Shown in pieces: positions 1 to 8,384 of a stretch of DNA of 64,000 bases. The notes beneath the pieces were generated by a model that did not search any database, was not told where the DNA came from, and worked only from the letters and a program-made list of their open reading frames with translations. The position numbers and the translations under genes are program-made. Source of the DNA: Serratia nevei (lineage in GTDB: Bacteria; Pseudomonadota; Gammaproteobacteria; Enterobacterales; Enterobacteriaceae); contig NZ_CP149940.1 in the NCBI RefSeq assembly GCF_037948395.1, positions 3,844,001 to 3,908,000 on the forward strand, given 5' to 3'. Each line of letters begins with the position of its first letter. Within the stretch, counting starts at the first letter, position 1.

Positions 1-536
1 TCAAAGCCGCCGAAGAGCTGGAAAAAGAAGGCATCAACACCAACCTGACGCTGCTGTTCTCCTTCGCCCAGGCCCGCGCCTGCGCCGAAGCCGGCGTGTA
101 TCTGATCTCGCCGTTCGTCGGCCGCATCTATGACTGGTACCAGGCCAAACAGCCTGCCGCCGACTACGATGCCGATCAGGATCCGGGCGTGAAGTCGGTG
201 CGTACCATCTATGAATACTACAAGCGTCATCGTTACCAGACGGTGATCATGGGCGCCAGCTTCCGTAAGGTTGAGCAGATTTTGGCGCTGGCCGGCTGCG
301 ATCGCCTGACCATCGCGCCGAACCTGCTTGAACAGCTGAAAAACAGCGACCAGCCGGTCGAGCGCAAGCTGACCCCGTCTACCGAGGGCTTCCACCAACC
401 TGCCCCGCTGGCCGAAGCGGAATTCCGCTGGCTGCACAATCAGGACGCCATGGCGGTGGAAAAACTCGCCGAAGGCATTCGCCTGTTCGCCGTCGACCAG
501 CAGAAGCTGGAAGACATGTTGGTCGCTCAACTGTAA
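1..536 (+). CDS. talA: Transaldolase A, C-terminal part (5' end outside window)
   Basis: Transaldolase moves a dihydroxyacetone unit between sedoheptulose-7-phosphate and glyceraldehyde-3-phosphate in the cytosolic non-oxidative pentose phosphate pathway. The open frame runs in from the left edge (codons begin at base 3) and ends with TAA at 536, so about 178 C-terminal residues are visible. Recognisable family segments are [34 protein letters not shown] and [12 protein letters not shown]. Wording such as [11 protein letters not shown] and [16 protein letters not shown] matches E. coli TalA better than TalB. The transketolase gene starts 18 bases downstream, the same talA-tkt pair as in E. 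coli. The Schiff-base lysine lies upstream of the window. Confidence 0.96.
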   Translation, partial: KAAEELEKEGINTNLTLLFSFAQARACAEAGVYLISPFVGRIYDWYQAKQPAADYDADQDPGVKSVRTIYEYYKRHRYQTVIMGASFRKVEQILALAGCDRLTIAPNLLEQLKNSDQPVERKLTPSTEGFHQPAPLAEAEFRWLHNQDAMAVEKLAEGIRLFAVDQQKLEDMLVAQL

Positions 537-554
537 CCGTACTGGAGTTTCGTT

Positions 555-2549
555 ATGTCTTCTCGTAAAGAGCTTGCCAACGCCATCCGCGCACTCAGCA
601 TGGACGCCGTACAAAAAGCAAATTCCGGCCACCCGGGTGCCCCTATGGGCATGGCGGACATCGCCGAAGTCCTGTGGCGTGACTACCTCAACCACAACCC
701 GACTAACCCGCACTGGGCTGACCGCGACCGTTTCGTGCTCTCCAACGGCCACGGCTCCATGTTGATTTACAGCCTCCTGCACCTCACCGGCTACGACCTG
801 CCGATGCGCGAGCTGGAAAACTTCCGTCAGCTGCACTCCAAAACCCCAGGGCACCCGGAGTACGGCTACACCCCAGGCGTTGAAACCACCACCGGCCCGC
901 TGGGCCAGGGCATCGCCAACGCCGTCGGCTTCGCCATCGCCGAACGCACCCTGGCGGCGCAGTTCAACCGCCCGGGCCACGACATCGTTGACCACCACAC
1001 CTACGCCTTCATGGGCGACGGCTGCATGATGGAAGGCATCTCGCACGAAGTCTGCTCTCTGGCCGGTACCCTCAAGCTCGGCAAGCTGACCGCTTTCTAC
1101 GATGACAACGGCATCTCCATCGACGGCCACGTCGACGGCTGGTTCACCGACGACACCGCCCTGCGTTTCGAAGCCTACGGCTGGCACGTGGTGCGCAACG
1201 TTGACGGCCACAACCCGGACGCCATCAAGGCCGCGATTGAAGAAGCCCGCAAGGTGACCGACAAGCCGTCGCTGCTGATGTGCAAGACCGTTATCGGCTT
1301 CGGTTCGCCGAACAAGGCCGGCACCCATGACGTGCACGGCGCCGCGCTGGGCGCCGCCGAAGTGGCCGCCACCCGCGAAGCGCTGGGCTGGAAATACGCC
1401 GCCTTTGAAATCCCGCAGGACATCTACGCCCAGTGGGACGCCAAGGAAGCCGGTCAGGCCAAAGAAGCGGCCTGGAACGACAAGTTCGCCGCCTACGCCA
1501 AGGCCTTCCCGGAGCAGGCTGCCGAGTTCAAGCGCCGCATGAACGGCGAGCTGCCGGCCGACTGGAAAGCCGACGCCAAGGCGTTTGTGGAAAAACTGCA
1601 GGCCAACCCGGCCAACATCGCCAGCCGCAAGGCATCGCAGAACGCGCTGGAAGCGTTCGGCAAGGTGCTGCCGGAGTTCCTGGGCGGCTCTGCCGACCTG
1701 GCGCCGAGCAACCTGACCATGTGGTCCGGCTCGAAAGCGCTGAACGTTGACCCGGCGGGCAACTACATTCATTACGGCGTGCGCGAGTTCGGCATGACCG
1801 CCATCACCAACGGCATCGCGCTGCACGGCGGCTTCCTGCCGTACTCGGCGACCTTCCTGATGTTCGTGGAATACGCCCGCAACGCGGTGCGCATGGCGGC
1901 GCTGATGAAGCTGCGCAACGTGTTCGTCTACACCCACGACTCCATCGGTCTGGGCGAAGACGGCCCGACCCACCAGCCGGTGGAGCAGCTGGCGAGCCTG
2001 CGCGTGACCCCGAACATGAGCACCTGGCGCCCGTGCGACCAGGTGGAGTCGGCGGTGGCGTGGCAGTACGGCATCGAGCGCAACGACGGCCCGACCACCC
2101 TGGTGTTCTCGCGTCAGAACCTGACCCAGCAGCCGCGCACCGCAGAGCAGCTGGCGAACGTGTACCGCGGCGGCTACGTGCTGAAAGACTGCGCGGGCAC
2201 GCCGGACGTCATCCTGATTGCCACCGGCTCCGAAGTGGGCATCACGGTGGAAGCGGCGGACAAGCTGACCGCGGCGGGCCGCAAGGTGCGCGTGGTGTCG
2301 ATGCCGTCGACCGACGCGTTCGACAAGCAGGATGCGGCGTACCGCGAGTCGGTGTTGCCGGCGGCGGTAACGGCGCGCGTGGCGGTGGAAGCGGGTATTG
2401 CGGACTACTGGTACAAGTACGTGGGCCTGAACGGCGCCATCGTGGGCATGACCACCTTCGGTGAGTCGGCGCCGGCGGAGCAGCTGTTCGCCGAGTTCGG
2501 CTTCACCGTGGACAACGTGGTGGCCAAGGCGCAGGCGCTGCTGAAGTAA
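555..2549 (+). CDS. tkt: Transketolase
   Basis: Thiamine-diphosphate enzyme moving two-carbon ketol units in the pentose phosphate pathway. It has 664 residues, normal for the family. The N-terminal ThDP-binding domain includes [11 protein letters not shown] and the motif [12 protein letters not shown] near residues 155-166. The pyrimidine-binding domain includes [15 protein letters not shown], and the C-terminal domain runs through [19 protein letters not shown]. The position after talA is that of E. coli tktB, but the residues (start [23 protein letters not shown], end [11 protein letters not shown]) agree better with TktA. The second half is visibly richer in GCG and GTG codons than the first. 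A ribosome-binding GGAG lies just before ATG at 555. The enzyme assignment is firm; the A/B paralogue label is not. Confidence 0.96.
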   Translation: MSSRKELANAIRALSMDAVQKANSGHPGAPMGMADIAEVLWRDYLNHNPTNPHWADRDRFVLSNGHGSMLIYSLLHLTGYDLPMRELENFRQLHSKTPGHPEYGYTPGVETTTGPLGQGIANAVGFAIAERTLAAQFNRPGHDIVDHHTYAFMGDGCMMEGISHEVCSLAGTLKLGKLTAFYDDNGISIDGHVDGWFTDDTALRFEAYGWHVVRNVDGHNPDAIKAAIEEARKVTDKPSLLMCKTVIGFGSPNKAGTHDVHGAALGAAEVAATREALGWKYAAFEIPQDIYAQWDAKEAGQAKEAAWNDKFAAYAKAFPEQAAEFKRRMNGELPADWKADAKAFVEKLQANPANIASRKASQNALEAFGKVLPEFLGGSADLAPSNLTMWSGSKALNVDPAGNYIHYGVREFGMTAITNGIALHGGFLPYSATFLMFVEYARNAVRMAALMKLRNVFVYTHDSIGLGEDGPTHQPVEQLASLRVTPNMSTWRPCDQVESAVAWQYGIERNDGPTTLVFSRQNLTQQPRTAEQLANVYRGGYVLKDCAGTPDVILIATGSEVGITVEAADKLTAAGRKVRVVSMPSTDAFDKQDAAYRESVLPAAVTARVAVEAGIADYWYKYVGLNGAIVGMTTFGESAPAEQLFAEFGFTVDNVVAKAQALLK

Positions 2550-2570
2550 GCGGCCTGGCGCAAGCCGATA

Positions 2571-2601
2571 AAAAAGCCGGTCATCGTGACCGGCTTTTTT
2601 T
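2571..2601 (+). terminator. Bidirectional rho-independent terminator between tkt and nudK
   Basis: AAAAAGCCGGTCA and TGACCGGCTTTTT form a hairpin with a 3-base loop. A-tract and T-tract flank it on both sides, so it can serve both convergent genes. Confidence 0.9.
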
Positions 2602-3175
2602 ATGCCATCACCCGATGAATCTGCAAATATTGCAGCAGCATGATGGTCTTGCCGTCTTTAATGCGGCCGTCGGCGATCATCGCCACCGCTTCGCTGAACG
2701 GCAGTTCGATCACTTCGATATCTTCATCTTCAATGCCGCCGCCGGCCGCGCGCCGCTCATCGTCATGGTATTCGGCGATAAAGAAGTGCACGATCTCGGT
2801 CACGCCGCCCGGCGACATGTAGGCTTCGAAGATTTTCTTGACCTCGCTCACCTGGAAGCCGGTTTCCTCCACCGCTTCGCGGCGCGCGCACTGCTCCGGC
2901 GAATCGGCGTCCAGCAGGCCGGCGCAGGCCTCGAGCAACATGCCGCTTTCGTTGCCGTTGACATAGGTCGGCATGCGGAACTGGTTGGTCAGCACCACCG
3001 TGCCCTTGGCGCGGTTGTACAGCAAAATGGTGGCGCCGTTGCCGCGATCGTAGACCTCACGCACCTGTTGCACCGAACCGCCGTTTTTGCGTTTCAGATC
3101 GAACGTGTACTTGTGCAGCACATACCAGTTGTCCGACAGCAGCTCTTTCTTCACATTCTCAATTTTCGACGACAT
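2600..3175 (-). CDS. nudK: GDP-mannose hydrolase, Nudix family
   Basis: Nudix hydrolase of 191 residues, the length of E. coli NudK (YffH), which cleaves GDP-mannose and related nucleotide sugars. The N-terminal strands contain [15 protein letters not shown]. The Nudix box sits near residues 85-107 with [10 protein letters not shown], and is preceded by the [14 protein letters not shown] segment typical of the ADP-ribose pyrophosphatase/NudK branch. [18 protein letters not shown] and [15 protein letters not shown] are NudK hallmarks. One Nudix-box acidic position conserved in E. coli is a serine here ([10 protein letters not shown]); the metal-binding REXXEE core is intact. The start ATG at 3175 follows a GGGAAAAGGG purine run. 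The gene is convergent with tkt and shares its terminator. Confidence 0.93.
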   Translation of the reverse strand: MSSKIENVKKELLSDNWYVLHKYTFDLKRKNGGSVQQVREVYDRGNGATILLYNRAKGTVVLTNQFRMPTYVNGNESGMLLEACAGLLDADSPEQCARREAVEETGFQVSEVKKIFEAYMSPGGVTEIVHFFIAEYHDDERRAAGGGIEDEDIEVIELPFSEAVAMIADGRIKDGKTIMLLQYLQIHRVMA

Positions 3176-3409
3176 GCCCTTTTCCCTTGAGTAGCAACCT
3201 GAAGATCATACCGCGATTGCGCCGCGCCGCGGCAGACGATTTGCAACAAAACATCATCGCTCCCAACGGTACCCCAACCTGAAATCATCTTAAAGTAAGT
3301 ACATCTAAGTAGCGGAAAACCTGAAAAAAAACCATAAGGAAGAGCGCCAATATCATCCTAATAACACGCGCCTACTTTATTTTTCAACGCCTCTTTAGGG
3401 AAAACCAAC

Positions 3410-5056
3410 GTGAAACTGACTCATCGCTGTTTGTTACCGTTAAGCCTTTTATTGATGGCCAGCGCCGGCGCCCACGCGGCGGACTGCGCCAACGTGCCGG
3501 AATGGACGGCTAAAACCTGCGCCATCAAAGGCACACAGGTCATCAAGGACAATGCGCTGTTCGCCAATAAATGGTGGGCAGAAAAGCACCATATCCCCGG
3601 CGTAGCCGGTTGGGTCGGCGAACCCTGGCAAAACCTCGGCCAGTGTACCGCCCAGGAAGCCCCCTGGTGGCAAGCCTACGCCGAGCAGGAGGGATTCAAC
3701 GATGCGCTGCGTTACATCGGCACCAGCCTGGACGCGCTGAATCAAGACGCCGAACAGGCGCTGGCGGACTCGCAAGATGCCCGCACGCCGCTGTATTGGC
3801 TCAAGCGCACCATGCAGATGTACCCGTCAGACACGCCAAATGTCTACCGGCTGCCGATCGTTCACGCCGCAAGTTGGTACAACTCCTTGTATGGCAGCAT
3901 GGCGCGCGGAATTTTCTTCTACACCCGTACGCTGGGGAATCAGGGCGACAGCGTCACGATCAAGACCGGGGCCATTCCGGCAGGCAGCTCATGTTTTGCG
4001 GCGACCAGCGCCCGTTTCGATAATGTCGACAGCATCTACTCGGAAAAACGAAAGCTTGATGCCAACAAGGAGACCACTTATACCTTCGCGCAAACCGGCG
4101 TACTGGCCTTAGGCTGCAGCCATCCGCAAAAACAGCAAAACGGCGAATTGGTCCGGTTTGAGGTGAGCGGCGGGGGCGACAGCAACCTGCACATTCTCGG
4201 TCAAAATACGCAAGGCGACTGGGAGCAACAGAAGGCCGGCGCCAGCATCCTGGGCGGCGTCGTGTTGTATGACGGTAAATCCAATCACTTCGTACCGAAG
4301 AAAATCACCGACAAAACGCAGGAGATCATCAATAAATCGCTGGGGGAAAGCCTCAGCATTGCCGCGCTGTATGAAGCGGTGAACGGCATGGATGGTACCC
4401 ACGAGATGTTCACGGCGTCACAGGGCTCCCTGTTCCTCAACTACAGCAAATGCTGCAGCGCGGAATACCGCGAGGGCGCGGTCAACGTAGGTTTCTTCGC
4501 CGACAAGACCACCCGCGCCAATGCCGCTCACTGGGGGCTCTGGCACGAACTGGGGCACGAGAACGAGCCGCAGTGGGAATACAACGTGTTCCCCGAAGTG
4601 CAGGTCAACCGCTATTCGGTACTGGCCTGCCGCATGCTGTCGGAACGTAACGATTTTGACTATGGCCCGACCTGCAAACTGGGGGCAGACAAAGAGTGGG
4701 ATCGGGATGCGGTGCGTAAGTTCCTCGCTTCGGAAGTGCGCTACGACGAGTTCCCGAAGCAGCAGCACGATCTCGCACTGGGATTCTTTACCCATCTGCT
4801 GCACGCTTATGATGAATCCTTCTTCCCGCGCATCAATCAGGAACGGTTGAAGCAGGCCTTCGCGGCACCGGGTAACACCATGCAGGATAAATATAAATAC
4901 GTCTTCGGCACGCCGCAGAAGGTCATCGACTTCAGCGTGGTCGTCTACAGCCGGGAGGCGGGGCAGGATCTGCGCGAGTACTTTACCCGCTGGGGGTTGC
5001 GCTTCAGCGATGCTGCGGCGAAACAGGTTGCCGCGATGCATCTGCCGACGCCTTGA
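3410..5056 (+). CDS. Secreted M60-type zinc metallopeptidase with N-terminal chitin-binding-like module
   Basis: Protein of 548 residues with a signal peptide (about 1-23, ending AGAHA before ADC). Residues 30-79 resemble a CBM5/12 carbohydrate-binding module: WTAKT, then FANKWW, then a GEPWQNLGQC ending. The catalytic part carries WHELGHENEPQWEY, so H379, E380 and H383 fit the M60 HExxH zinc motif. A glutamate 13 residues after the second histidine (E396, in VFPEV) is a candidate third ligand. M60 enzymes (SslE, enhancins, BT4244-type) cut mucin-like glycoproteins. Extracellular or periplasmic action on host or insect mucins, or on chitin-associated matrix, is therefore inferred. Several cysteines suggest disulfides. 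It stands alone between nudK and narQ, so context does not narrow the substrate. Confidence 0.8.
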   Translation: MKLTHRCLLPLSLLLMASAGAHAADCANVPEWTAKTCAIKGTQVIKDNALFANKWWAEKHHIPGVAGWVGEPWQNLGQCTAQEAPWWQAYAEQEGFNDALRYIGTSLDALNQDAEQALADSQDARTPLYWLKRTMQMYPSDTPNVYRLPIVHAASWYNSLYGSMARGIFFYTRTLGNQGDSVTIKTGAIPAGSSCFAATSARFDNVDSIYSEKRKLDANKETTYTFAQTGVLALGCSHPQKQQNGELVRFEVSGGGDSNLHILGQNTQGDWEQQKAGASILGGVVLYDGKSNHFVPKKITDKTQEIINKSLGESLSIAALYEAVNGMDGTHEMFTASQGSLFLNYSKCCSAEYREGAVNVGFFADKTTRANAAHWGLWHELGHENEPQWEYNVFPEVQVNRYSVLACRMLSERNDFDYGPTCKLGADKEWDRDAVRKFLASEVRYDEFPKQQHDLALGFFTHLLHAYDESFFPRINQERLKQAFAAPGNTMQDKYKYVFGTPQKVIDFSVVVYSREAGQDLREYFTRWGLRFSDAAAKQVAAMHLPTP

Positions 5057-5136
5057 CCGGCAGTGACAAAAACCGCCGACGAGGAGCCTTGCGCAAGATT
5101 TGATCCACGCTAAAGACAAATCGCCGGAGGAAACCA

Positions 5137-5164
5137 GCCCGCCGCTGAACATCGGCGGGCATTT
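5137..5164 (+). terminator. Possible terminator after the M60 gene
   Basis: A perfect 8-bp hairpin GCCCGCCG/CGGCGGGC with an 8-base loop lies 80 bases after the stop codon. The following T-rich stretch is interrupted, so termination is probable rather than certain. Confidence 0.45.
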
Positions 5165-5309
5165 CGCTATTCATTTGATTATACGACGACAATTGTTCCC
5201 GTTTTGTTGACAACTTGATACAAATCGCGGTGCATTTTAGTTGCAAAAGTTATAGTTTTGCTTTCGAATGAAACTGGCGAAGCGCCTCACCTGAGAGAAG
5301 GATCCGTGA

Positions 5310-6986
5310 TTGCTTGTTAAACGTTCCGTGACCGGCAGCCTGGCCAGAGCGCTGTTCGGCATCGTGATACTGTCGGTGCTCGCCACCGGGTTGGCGTTGA
5401 CCACCGTCGCCGGCAGCCAGAGCGACGCCGAAGCGATCAATATCGCCGGTTCGCTGCGCATGCAAAGCTACCGGCTGGCCTTCGATCTCGACCAGCAGAG
5501 CCCGGAGCTGGAGCTGCACCTGCAGCAGTACCGGCAATCTTTACAGGCGCCGGCGCTGCAAAAGCTGGCGCGGTTTTACGTACCGGCCGAGGTGCGGAAT
5601 CACTATCTGGCGCTGCAACGGGCATGGCAAACGATGGAGCGCCAGATCCGCGGCGGGCAGGCGGCCGCCTACCGGGCGGAGGTCGCCGGCTACGTCAACC
5701 GCGTCGATCATTTCGTTTCTGCCCTGCAGCGCTATTCCGAGCTGAAACTCACCCTGGTGGCCGCCGTCAGCGTGATCGGTTACACCGCCATCATTGGCCT
5801 GGTGCTGTTCTGCATTCGCTTTATGCGCCGCCAGGTGGTCACGCCGCTGCAGCATCTGGTCGACGCCAGCCAGCGCGTGCAGCAGCGCGACTTCAGCCAC
5901 CCGCAGCTGGACGTGGCGCTGCCGAACGAGCTCGGCGTGCTGTCGCAAACCTTCAGCGCCATGTCGGACGAGCTGGCCCGGCTCTATCAGTCGCTGGAGC
6001 TGAAAGTGCAGGAAAAGACCCGGCGCCTGCAGCAGGCCAACGAAACGCTGGAGGTACTGTATCGCTGTTCGCAGGCGCTGAGCGTGCGCCAGATCGATCA
6101 GCAGGCGTTCGAGAATGTGCTGCGCATCGTGCGCCAAAGCGAACGGCTGCGCTGCATCCGGCTGAACGTGGCGGACGACCACGGCCAGTGGCAACTGAAT
6201 GAAGGGGAACCGGCGCCGACGCAAGCCTGGAACACGCTGCCGATCACCCAGAGCGACAAACCGCTGGGCGAGCTGCGTTGGCAGCCCGAGGCGCACCCGC
6301 CGCATCCTCATCTGATGCAGAGCCTGGCCAACATGCTGGGCCGCGGCGTCTACTTCAACCGGGCGCAAAAGCAGCACCAATATTTGCTGTTGATGGAAGA
6401 GCGCGCGACCATCGCCCGCGAGCTGCACGATTCGCTGGCGCAGACGCTGTCGTTCCTGCGCATTCAGCTTACGCTGCTCAGGCGCGCCACCGATGCGCCG
6501 GCGGCGCAGGTGATTATCGACGATTTCGATCGCACACTGGCCGATGCCTATCGCCAACTGAGAGAATTACTGGCCACCTTCCGTCTCAATATTCAGGAGG
6601 CGGACCTGAACGCCGCGCTGGAGCAGCTGTTGCAGCCATTAAAGGCTCTAACCCCCGCGCGGATTCAGTTACACTGTCGGCTACCTTCGCAGGCGCTCAA
6701 TGCCCAGCAGCAGGTGCACGCGCTGCAGATCGTGCGCGAGGCGGTGCTCAATGCCGTCAAGCACGCCGGGGCGAATGAAATCACCCTGTGTTGCGAAGTC
6801 AACGCCGCAGGCGACAACGTATTCAGCATTATCGACGACGGTTGCGGCATCGCCAGTCTGGAGGAACCGGAAGGGCACTACGGCTTGACCATCATGAGCG
6901 AACGCGCGGCGCGATTGGGAGGAACGCTGCACATTCGGCGCAGAAACGGCGGCGGCACGGCGGTCTGCCTGACATTCCCGCCCTGA
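5310..6986 (+). CDS. narQ: Nitrate/nitrite sensor histidine kinase NarQ
   Basis: Inner-membrane sensor kinase of 558 residues (E. coli NarQ has 566). Order: TM1 (about 13-35); periplasmic sensor with the nitrate-binding P-box EAINIAGSLRMQSYRL at 41-56, whose R50 is the expected ligand contact; TM2 (about 148-170); HAMP; signalling helix; central cysteine-containing module; HisKA_3 motif ATIARELHDSLAQ with phospho-acceptor H373; and a HATPase with NAVKHA, DDGCGI and GHYGLTIMSERA. The start is TTG at 5310 giving MLVKR, matching the MIVKR start of E. coli NarQ. A GAGAAGGA site lies upstream, and the nearby in-frame GTG alternative runs straight into a stop. The partner narP follows after 161 bases. 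Confidence 0.95.
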   Translation: MLVKRSVTGSLARALFGIVILSVLATGLALTTVAGSQSDAEAINIAGSLRMQSYRLAFDLDQQSPELELHLQQYRQSLQAPALQKLARFYVPAEVRNHYLALQRAWQTMERQIRGGQAAAYRAEVAGYVNRVDHFVSALQRYSELKLTLVAAVSVIGYTAIIGLVLFCIRFMRRQVVTPLQHLVDASQRVQQRDFSHPQLDVALPNELGVLSQTFSAMSDELARLYQSLELKVQEKTRRLQQANETLEVLYRCSQALSVRQIDQQAFENVLRIVRQSERLRCIRLNVADDHGQWQLNEGEPAPTQAWNTLPITQSDKPLGELRWQPEAHPPHPHLMQSLANMLGRGVYFNRAQKQHQYLLLMEERATIARELHDSLAQTLSFLRIQLTLLRRATDAPAAQVIIDDFDRTLADAYRQLRELLATFRLNIQEADLNAALEQLLQPLKALTPARIQLHCRLPSQALNAQQQVHALQIVREAVLNAVKHAGANEITLCCEVNAAGDNVFSIIDDGCGIASLEEPEGHYGLTIMSERAARLGGTLHIRRRNGGGTAVCLTFPP

Positions 6987-7147
6987 CCTCGCCGCTGTTC
7001 ACTTTGCGTTACGGCTGCCGCCGGGCAGAAGGCCGCCCGGGGAGGTTTGCGGCGAAGATTGCCGCTATTTTTGAAGAGACAGTCCCACTGTGAAGCACGC
7101 CCCAGGGCGCGTTTGAGTGGCTTTACTTGCTACAGGGAGCATATTTC

Positions 7148-7780
7148 ATGGTGATGAAGCAATACCGAGTCATGATCGTTGACGATCATCCGTTGATGCG
7201 GCGCGGCATCAAACAACTGCTGGGACTGGATGCGCGATTTGGCGTGGTGGCAGAGGCCGGCAACGGCAGTGAGGCGGTTGCGCTGGCACTGCAGCACACG
7301 CCGGACGTGATCTTGTTGGATCTGAACATGAAAGGCATGTCCGGGCTGGACACGCTGCGGGCCCTGCGCGACGAAGGCGTGGATGCGCGCATCATCGTGC
7401 TGACGGTTTCCGACGCGCGCAGCGATCTGTATGCGCTGATCGACGCCGGCGCAGACGGCTACCTGCTGAAGGACAGCGAGCCGGAACAGCTGCTGGAACA
7501 CATCAGCGCCGCCGCCGAAGGGCAGAACGTGATCAGCGACGCCATGGCCGACTATTTGTTGGCGCGCGGCGAGCAACGCGATCCCTTCGCCGCCTTGACC
7601 GAACGCGAGCTGGACGTCTTGCAAGAGGTGGCGCGCGGCCTGTCCAACAAGCAGGTGGCGGCGCAGTTGCATATCTCTGAAGAAACCGTGAAGGTGCACA
7701 TCCGCAACATACTGCGCAAGCTGGACGTGCGTTCTCGCGTGGCGGCGACGGTGATGTACCTGGAGCACAAAAGTCAATGA
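7148..7780 (+). CDS. narP: Nitrate/nitrite response regulator NarP
   Basis: Two-domain NarL/FixJ-type regulator of 210 residues. The receiver domain starts VMIVDDHPLMRRG, with phospho-acceptor D58 in VILLDLNMKGMSG, the conserved T in ILTVSDA and the K in YLLKDS. The C-terminal LuxR-type helix-turn-helix runs LTERELDVLQEVARGLSNKQVA through HISEETVKVHIRNILRKL. The wording follows E. coli NarP rather than NarL. ATG at 7148 is chosen because CAGGGAGC lies 8 bases upstream; an in-frame TTG at 7127 would precede that site. The protein receives phosphate from NarQ and controls anaerobic respiratory genes. The 161-base gap after narQ holds a GC-rich fold, so cotranscription with narQ is uncertain. 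Confidence 0.94.
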   Translation: MVMKQYRVMIVDDHPLMRRGIKQLLGLDARFGVVAEAGNGSEAVALALQHTPDVILLDLNMKGMSGLDTLRALRDEGVDARIIVLTVSDARSDLYALIDAGADGYLLKDSEPEQLLEHISAAAEGQNVISDAMADYLLARGEQRDPFAALTERELDVLQEVARGLSNKQVAAQLHISEETVKVHIRNILRKLDVRSRVAATVMYLEHKSQ

Positions 7781-7787
7781 TCGCCCC

Positions 7788-7809
7788 GCCCCGGCCAATG
7801 CGCCGGGGC
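7788..7809 (+). terminator. Hairpin between convergent narP and the wHTH gene
   Basis: CCCCGGC and GCCGGGG form a 7-bp stem. There is no clear T-tract on either side, so this is a weak or rho-assisted terminator at best. Confidence 0.4.
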
Positions 7810-7812
7810 AGC

Positions 7813-8091
7813 TTACTCGATGGCGCTGAGCAGCGCCTGATGATGCTGGTGCACCCAGCTCTTGTTGAACGGCCCCCAGCTTTCCAACTGATAAAAACCG
7901 TCGTTGTTGCGCACGCCCTGCTGCACGAACTGCAGCTCGACGCCCATGCCGGGCAGCGCCTTCAGCACATCCTGCAACGTGCGGCGCGGCCAGCCGGTCA
8001 GCGCCATCAACCGCGGCACATTGGGCCGCTCACTGTGGCTGATCAGCCAGCACAAATAAAGCCGACGGGCAAATACCGGGTTAATTCCCAT
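7813..8091 (-). CDS. Small winged helix-turn-helix protein
   Basis: A 92-residue protein without a recognised E. coli counterpart at this place. Residues 5-50 look like a small winged helix: RLYLCWLISH, then NVPRLMALTGWPRRTLQDVLKALPGMGVEL, where GWPRRTLQDVLKAL is a plausible recognition helix. The C-terminal half is rich in aromatics (YQLESWGPFNKSWVHQHHQ). It resembles the short HTH_43-type winged-helix family, assigned from memory. The start ATG at 8091 has AGGAG 7 bases upstream. It is convergent with narP and divergent from acrD across about 290 bases, so a regulatory link to acrD is possible but untested. Confidence 0.65.
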   Translation of the reverse strand: MGINPVFARRLYLCWLISHSERPNVPRLMALTGWPRRTLQDVLKALPGMGVELQFVQQGVRNNDGFYQLESWGPFNKSWVHQHHQALLSAIE

Positions 8092-8256
8092 GCCAAGCTC
8101 CTGCTGTAAGGTAAGTCCAGTTTTTACTTTCCGGTTCCCTGCGGCGAAGAGATGCGCAAGGCCTTTGATAGTAATAAAAATGTCTTAATAGCGTACAATT
8201 ACCGACGCCAGTACACCCACGCCGTTTTCCGCTACCGTTATTTACACTATCTCCTT

Positions 8257-8274
8257 TTTTTCTCCACGCTTTCC
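8257..8274 (+). promoter_or_regulatory. Candidate BaeR box upstream of acrD
   Basis: TTTTTCTCCA followed by CGCTTTCC matches the first ten positions of the E. coli BaeR consensus (TTTTTCTCCATDATTGGC) exactly and three of the last eight. It lies about 110 bases before the acrD start. BaeSR control of acrD is established in E. coli; here it is inferred from this match alone. Confidence 0.45.
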
Positions 8275-8384
8275 TCGGCTATCCCGAGTAAAGTGCAATA
8301 GCGCCGGAATCCTTCCCTGCCGCTGAAATGCATAATTCTGATGCGTTTTAAAGATAGAACAAGTCATAACGAGGTTCGCGCTGC

